Positions 60,796 to 64,000 of a stretch of DNA of 64,000 nucleotides are shown piece after piece (the stretch's first letter is position 1; every line of letters begins with the position of its first letter). The translations under genes and the position numbers were made by a program. The stretch is from positions 62,001 to 126,000 of the forward strand of contig SUUM01000001.1 in the NCBI GenBank assembly GCA_015062525.1, written 5' to 3'. Origin of the DNA: Alphaproteobacteria bacterium (GTDB taxonomy: Bacteria; Pseudomonadota; Alphaproteobacteria; Rs-D84). Below the pieces are notes generated by a model that saw only the letters and a program-made list of their open reading frames with translations, searched no databases and had not been told where the DNA came from.

Positions 60796-62775
60796 ATGAT
60801 AGAAAAAAACACACAATCTTATGACGCGTCCGACATTCAGGTACTCGAAGGCCTTGAACCCGTCCGCCTGCGTCCCGGCATGTATATTGGCGGTACCGAT
60901 GAAAAGGCGTGGCACCACCTGCCGATTGAAATTATGGACAATTCTATTGACGAAGCCGTCGCCGGCTTTGCCAAGAAAATTACAGTAAATTTAATTGATT
61001 CTAAAACAATTGAAATTACCGACGACGGTCGTGGCATACCGGTGGACGAACATCCAAAATATCCTGGCAAATCCGCACTAGAGGTTATATTAACAACCCT
61101 GCATTCGGGCGGTAAGTTTAATAATAATGTTTATAAGACCAGTGGTGGTCTGCATGGTGTTGGGTCGGCTGTTGTAAATGCACTGTCATCTGAAATGATT
61201 GTTGATATCGCGCGCGACGGCTATAATTGGCACCAAACATTTTCCCGTGGTCTGACCACATCACCAATGACACGTGGCGAACCGACCAACAAACATGGAA
61301 CAAAAATCCGCTTTACCATTGACGACGAAATATTTGGCGCGTCCGCTGTATTCAGACCCGTAAAAATCTATCGTATGGCCCGGGCCAAGGCTTTCCTGTC
61401 CCGTGGTGTAAAAATAGAATGGCATTGCAACCCAGAATTATTGACCGATGACATGAACATCCCGGCCACAACAACGTTCTTTTATCCAAATGGTGTGGCG
61501 GATTTCCTGGCGGAAAAGACGGACAATAAACCACGCATTTTGCCACGTATTTTCAGCGGCTCTGTTGATTTTCCAGATGATAATGGCCGTGTTGAATGGG
61601 CACTTACATTTTTAACCGACGAAAATGGTGCGGCATCTGATGATGGTTTCTTTTCATCGTACTGCAACACGATTGCAACAACCGATGGTGGCACACACGA
61701 AACGGGCTTTAAATCCGCCATTACCAAGGGGATTAAGGCATACGGGGAAAAGGTTAACAACAAAGCCGCCGCTTCAATTATCGGCGAAGATGTTTTTGAT
61801 TCTGTCGCGGCAATTGTATCTGTTTTCTATAAAACCCCACAATTCCTGGGCCAGACCAAGGAAAAACTATCTAATCCAGAAGTTACACGTTTCACCGAAA
61901 ACGCCCTGCGTGATCCATGGGAAATGTTCCTGGCGTCCGACCCAAAAACGGCGAATGCATTATTGGACTTTGTTATCAACCTGGCAAATGCACGCATAAA
62001 AACTAAACAGGTCAAAGATGTTGCCCGCAAAACACCGACCAAGCGTATCCGTATGCCGGCCAAATTGGCGGACTGTTCAAAGCATGGTATCGCCGGTACA
62101 GAACTGTTTATTGTAGAGGGGGAATCCGCGGGCGGCACCGCCAAACAGGCGCGCGATCGCGCAACCCAGGCAATTATGCCCCTGCGTGGCAAAGTTTTAA
62201 ACGTTGTATCAAATTCCGACGAACGCTTTGGCGCGAACAAGGAATTAAACGACCTGATTGACATTATTGGCGCAGGCACCGCCAAAGATTGGAACGAAGA
62301 TAAACTGCGCTATGAAAAAATCATTGTCATGACCGATGCCGACGTTGACGGCAGCCATATCGCATCATTGTTAATGGCATTCTTTTATCAATGTATGCCT
62401 CAATTAATTTATGGCGGACACCTGTACCTGTCATGTCCACCACTGTATAAATTAACATGCGGCACAGAATCAATCTATGTTGACACAGACGAAGAACTGG
62501 AAAATCTGAAATCAACAAAATACAAAAACAAACGCGTTGAAATATCCCGATTCAAAGGGTTGGGTGAAATGATGCCAAACCAGTTGCGTGAAACAACCAT
62601 GTCGCCAAAGACACGCCGGTTGATACGTGTTGACCTGCCCCCGCGCACCGAAGAAGGCGCCGAAGACACCGAAAAAACACGTACGATTGTTTCCGAACTT
62701 ATGGGCAAAAAACCAGAATTTCGATTTAAATTCATTACCGAGCATGCCCAATTTGTAAAAGATTTGTTTGTATAA
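60796..62775 (+). CDS. parE: DNA topoisomerase IV subunit B
   Basis: The ATG at 60796 (MIEKNTQSYDASDIQVLEGLEPVRLRPGMYIGG) is chosen over an upstream start because the conserved ATPase lid begins there; 659 residues. The GHKL motifs MDNSIDEAVAG, TDDGRGIPV and GGLHGVGSAVVNALS, the TOPRIM EGESAGG and DADVDGSHI, and KGLGEMMPNQLRETTM are present. The short form without the GyrB insert and the EMMP variant support ParE over GyrB. It decatenates daughter chromosomes. Confidence 0.9.
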   Translation: MIEKNTQSYDASDIQVLEGLEPVRLRPGMYIGGTDEKAWHHLPIEIMDNSIDEAVAGFAKKITVNLIDSKTIEITDDGRGIPVDEHPKYPGKSALEVILTTLHSGGKFNNNVYKTSGGLHGVGSAVVNALSSEMIVDIARDGYNWHQTFSRGLTTSPMTRGEPTNKHGTKIRFTIDDEIFGASAVFRPVKIYRMARAKAFLSRGVKIEWHCNPELLTDDMNIPATTTFFYPNGVADFLAEKTDNKPRILPRIFSGSVDFPDDNGRVEWALTFLTDENGAASDDGFFSSYCNTIATTDGGTHETGFKSAITKGIKAYGEKVNNKAAASIIGEDVFDSVAAIVSVFYKTPQFLGQTKEKLSNPEVTRFTENALRDPWEMFLASDPKTANALLDFVINLANARIKTKQVKDVARKTPTKRIRMPAKLADCSKHGIAGTELFIVEGESAGGTAKQARDRATQAIMPLRGKVLNVVSNSDERFGANKELNDLIDIIGAGTAKDWNEDKLRYEKIIVMTDADVDGSHIASLLMAFFYQCMPQLIYGGHLYLSCPPLYKLTCGTESIYVDTDEELENLKSTKYKNKRVEISRFKGLGEMMPNQLRETTMSPKTRRLIRVDLPPRTEEGAEDTEKTRTIVSELMGKKPEFRFKFITEHAQFVKDLFV

Positions 62776-62784
62776 ACCAAGACA

Positions 62785-62809
62785 CCGGGGATTTTCCCCG
62801 ATGTTTTTT
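62785..62809 (+). terminator. intrinsic terminator after parE
   Basis: CGGGG-ATTTT-CCCCG followed by ATGTTTTTT. Confidence 0.85.
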
Positions 62810-62813
62810 ACTA

Positions 62814-62841
62814 TTGACAATTTATATTTTTGTGCTATATT
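62814..62841 (+). promoter_or_regulatory. promoter of the 62868 gene
   Basis: TTGACA (62814-62819) and TATATT (62836-62841), spacer 16 bp, 26 bp before the ATG; AAAGGAG is the ribosome-binding site. Confidence 0.7.
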
Positions 62842-62867
62842 ATATCCAGACATAAAAGGAGCATTAA

Positions 62868-63380
62868 ATGCATTTATTTGGCAAAAAGAAAACTCAACCT
62901 GTTGCAACACCAATCGTCGCAACAACATCGATTCCAGAAAATCATGTTTCTAAAAAGAAAAAGAACACATACACCATCACTTTTTCCACTTTTTTTGATG
63001 CGACGCTGTTTTCTATGTGCAAAAACACACCGCTGGGCGTGGTAAGCCTTAACGGCCAACAAATTCAAAACAACTCGGGCTGGATTTCTTGCACAGAATT
63101 TCCGAACCCTTGCGCAACCAGAATGGCCACCATACAACACCTTTTGGCCGAAGCGTTGGGAACAAAAATCTCCACACAAATTATTGAATACCTGGACAAA
63201 GCAACGGGCAAACCCGTCGTTCAACTCTATCCAGATTCCGTTCATATTTTTGACGGCTATGAAGAAAACTATATGTCGCACCTGAACCACGCAACGCGTC
63301 GCGATTTAGAAAAACAAATCGCCCTGCGCGAACGCCTGATAAATGAATTCATAGCAAAACAAAAACAAAATCAAAAATAA
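62868..63380 (+). CDS. hypothetical protein
   Basis: The 170-residue product starts MHLFGKKKTQPVATPIVATTSIP with a basic, Thr/Pro-rich leader and no signal peptide. The middle (NTYTITFSTFFDATLFSMCKNTPLGVVSLNGQQI) looks like an alpha/beta fold; the C terminus is a charged helix (RRDLEKQIALRERLINEFIAKQK). I do not recognise the family. It has its own promoter and terminator, so it is a single-gene unit. Confidence 0.7.
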   Translation: MHLFGKKKTQPVATPIVATTSIPENHVSKKKKNTYTITFSTFFDATLFSMCKNTPLGVVSLNGQQIQNNSGWISCTEFPNPCATRMATIQHLLAEALGTKISTQIIEYLDKATGKPVVQLYPDSVHIFDGYEENYMSHLNHATRRDLEKQIALRERLINEFIAKQKQNQK

Positions 63381-63381
63381 A

Positions 63382-63412
63382 AATCCCGCCAATCGGCGGG
63401 ATTTTTATTGCA
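63382..63412 (+). terminator. intrinsic terminator of the 62868 gene
   Basis: AAAAATCCCGCC-AATC-GGCGGGATTTTTATT. Confidence 0.9.
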
Positions 63413-63455
63413 CGATATAAGTACTTATCCCACGAAGCCTTGGCGCAGTGGGATT

Positions 63456-63494
63456 CCACCACTAACCACTAGCCACTTACACTAACCACTAAAA
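63456..63494. repeat. 7-nt-period array (CACTAAC type), single side
   Basis: CACTAAC, CACTAGC, CACTTA, CACTAAC, CACTAAA follow at seven-base steps; nearly the same as the right arms at 30822-30856 and 48561-48594. No inverted partner is found within 300 bp, so it is a half unit. Confidence 0.75.
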
Positions 63495-63518
63495 AAATTC
63501 CCAAACCGGGGGATTTTT
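63491..63518. terminator. terminator-like hairpin next to the heptamer array
   Basis: TTCCC-(6 nt)-GGGGA with flanking A and T runs, fused to the array as at 48595 and 32506. Confidence 0.6.
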
Positions 63519-63552
63519 TATCTGCGTTTCCAATTCACAGAATCCATAATTA

Positions 63553-63658
63553 TATATAGAATGATTTAGATAAAATCAAATCGGGCATCGTAGTGTACAA
63601 ACGCTACATAAGATGCCTGCCCTGTCCATAGATACGCCATAGATTTTTATAAAATAAA
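63553..63658 (+). repeat. palindromic element, copy 7 (mosaic: type A left, type B right)
   Basis: The left half is type A (AGAATGATTTAGAT, arm CAAATCGGGCAT) and the right half is type B (arm ATGCCTGCCCTGTCC, then ATAGATACGCCAT). The arms pair only over GGCAT/ATGCC. The right arm's CTGTCC matches GGACAG in the left arm of copy 8, so recombination between adjacent copies is likely. Confidence 0.8.
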
Positions 63659-63718
63659 AGATAATGGTATAGATATGGACAGTGCCGTCCCCGTAGCGTA
63701 CAAACTCCTTGCCAGGCT
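63650..63718 (+). repeat. palindromic element, copy 8 (truncated type B)
   Basis: Left end AAAATAAAAGATAATGGTAT and left arm GGACAGTGCCGTCCCC, then GTAGCGTACAAA; after this the sequence leaves the family (CTCCTTGCCAGG). Confidence 0.75.
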
Positions 63719-63720
63719 TA

Positions 63721-63800
63721 AATTAAATAGAATGATTTAGATAAAAGCAAATCGGGCATCGTAGTGTACAAACGCTACATGAGATGCCATCCCCATAACC
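63721..63800 (+). repeat. palindromic element, copy 9 (type A left half, right end lost)
   Basis: AAATAGAATGATTTAGAT, arm CAAATCGGGCAT, intact core GTAGTGT-ACAA-ACGCTAC with ATGAG, then only ATGCC of the right arm before unrelated sequence. Confidence 0.8.
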
Positions 63801-63906
63801 TAAATTAAAGATGACGGTATAGATAAACGAATTGTGGGTGTCGTAGTGTACAAACGCTACATGAGACACCCACAATTCGCTTTAGATATGCCGTAAGATT
63901 TAATTT
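63801..63906 (+). repeat. palindromic element, copy 10 (intact type B)
   Basis: Left AAATTAAAGATGACGGTAT pairs with right ATATGCCGTAAGATTTAATTT; relative to copies 2 and 5 a T:A pair in the terminal stem is C:G on both sides. Arm ACGAATTGTGGGTGT/ACACCCACAATTCG is perfect. The right end contains the stop codon of the secretin gene (63900-63902). Confidence 0.9.
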
Positions 63907-64000
63907 AGCGGGGCACCCCAGTGCTGCTGAATACTCCTCTCTACATCCATTGGGCTGACCAAAACCTGTGGCGTCAGGATAACAACCAACACCTCACGTG
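63900..64000 (-). CDS. C-terminal end of a secretin (cut by window edge)
   Basis: The last 33 codons read REVLVVILTPQVLVSPMDVERS... ending GAPLN. The pattern R-E-x-x-V-x-L-T-P-x-V/I-L/V is the C-terminal border of the secretin (GspD/PilQ) domain, which forms the outer-membrane pore of type II secretion and type IV pili. Only the tail is visible, so the system cannot be named. The prepilin at 54043 could belong to it. No ordinary terminator follows; the palindromic cluster does. Confidence 0.7.
   Translation of the reverse strand, partial: REVLVVILTPQVLVSPMDVERSIQQHWGAPLN

Overview
The window is a stretch of chromosome from a Gram-negative, low-GC bacterium, most likely an alphaproteobacterium. 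The support is gene content and order: ftsE-ftsX-DUF218-plsC, Tol-Pal, AsmA, several outer-membrane barrels ending in Phe, non-zinc S14, and housekeeping genes of alphaproteobacterial type. The many secreted repeat proteins and AT-rich spacers suggest a host-associated, uncultured gut-type lineage, but the lineage is inference.

Layout. 1-17.4 kb, minus strand: one continuous str-S10-spc ribosomal superoperon (rpsL to rpsK) behind a strong sigma70-type promoter. It ends in a terminator right after rpsK; rpoA, rplQ and adk are not there. 17.5-23.6 kb: two outer-membrane barrels, mltG, an M16 peptidase and an acyl-CoA synthetase. 23.7-28.6 kb: tRNA-Pro(CGG) followed by a tandemly duplicated 182-bp structured unit, a membrane protein broken by a frameshift at a 7-bp homopolymer, fabF-acpP, and a tyrosine recombinase that has lost its catalytic residues. 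28.6-32.5 kb: lepA, an S23/IVP four-helix-bundle gene framed by inverted 7-nt-period repeats, rbfA, a VTT membrane protein, and a 473-bp inverted-repeat element holding a DUF559 remnant. 32.5-40.4 kb: an accessory cluster of five secreted repeat-rich proteins plus a barrel with a Cys-rich tandem repeat. 40.4-46.4 kb: pal, ftsEX-DUF218-plsC, a secreted nuclease, tolB and a lone antitoxin-like gene. 46.6-50.9 kb: a VirB2-like pilin, efp, ppa, dnaN and a diadenylate cyclase. 51-64 kb: asmA, an rRNA pseudouridine synthase, a prepilin, a compact uvrC, pgsA, pcrA/uvrD, dnaQ, dnaJ, parE, a small hypothetical gene, and the C-terminal end of a secretin at the edge.

The best candidate for something undescribed is a family of about ten roughly 100-bp palindromic elements (710-817, 17547-17660, 47132-47238, 49890-50200, 63553-63906). 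They share terminal stems, a tandem G.A mismatch motif and a capped core hairpin, but have different, fully paired arms. All point the same way, and each single element or cluster lies directly 3' of a minus-strand gene. In five of five cases the right end contains that gene's TAA stop. Wobble pairs and compensatory changes indicate that the plus strand is the one that folds. A second repeat system, of degenerate 7-nt-period arrays, recurs at gene ends and frames the four-helix-bundle gene.
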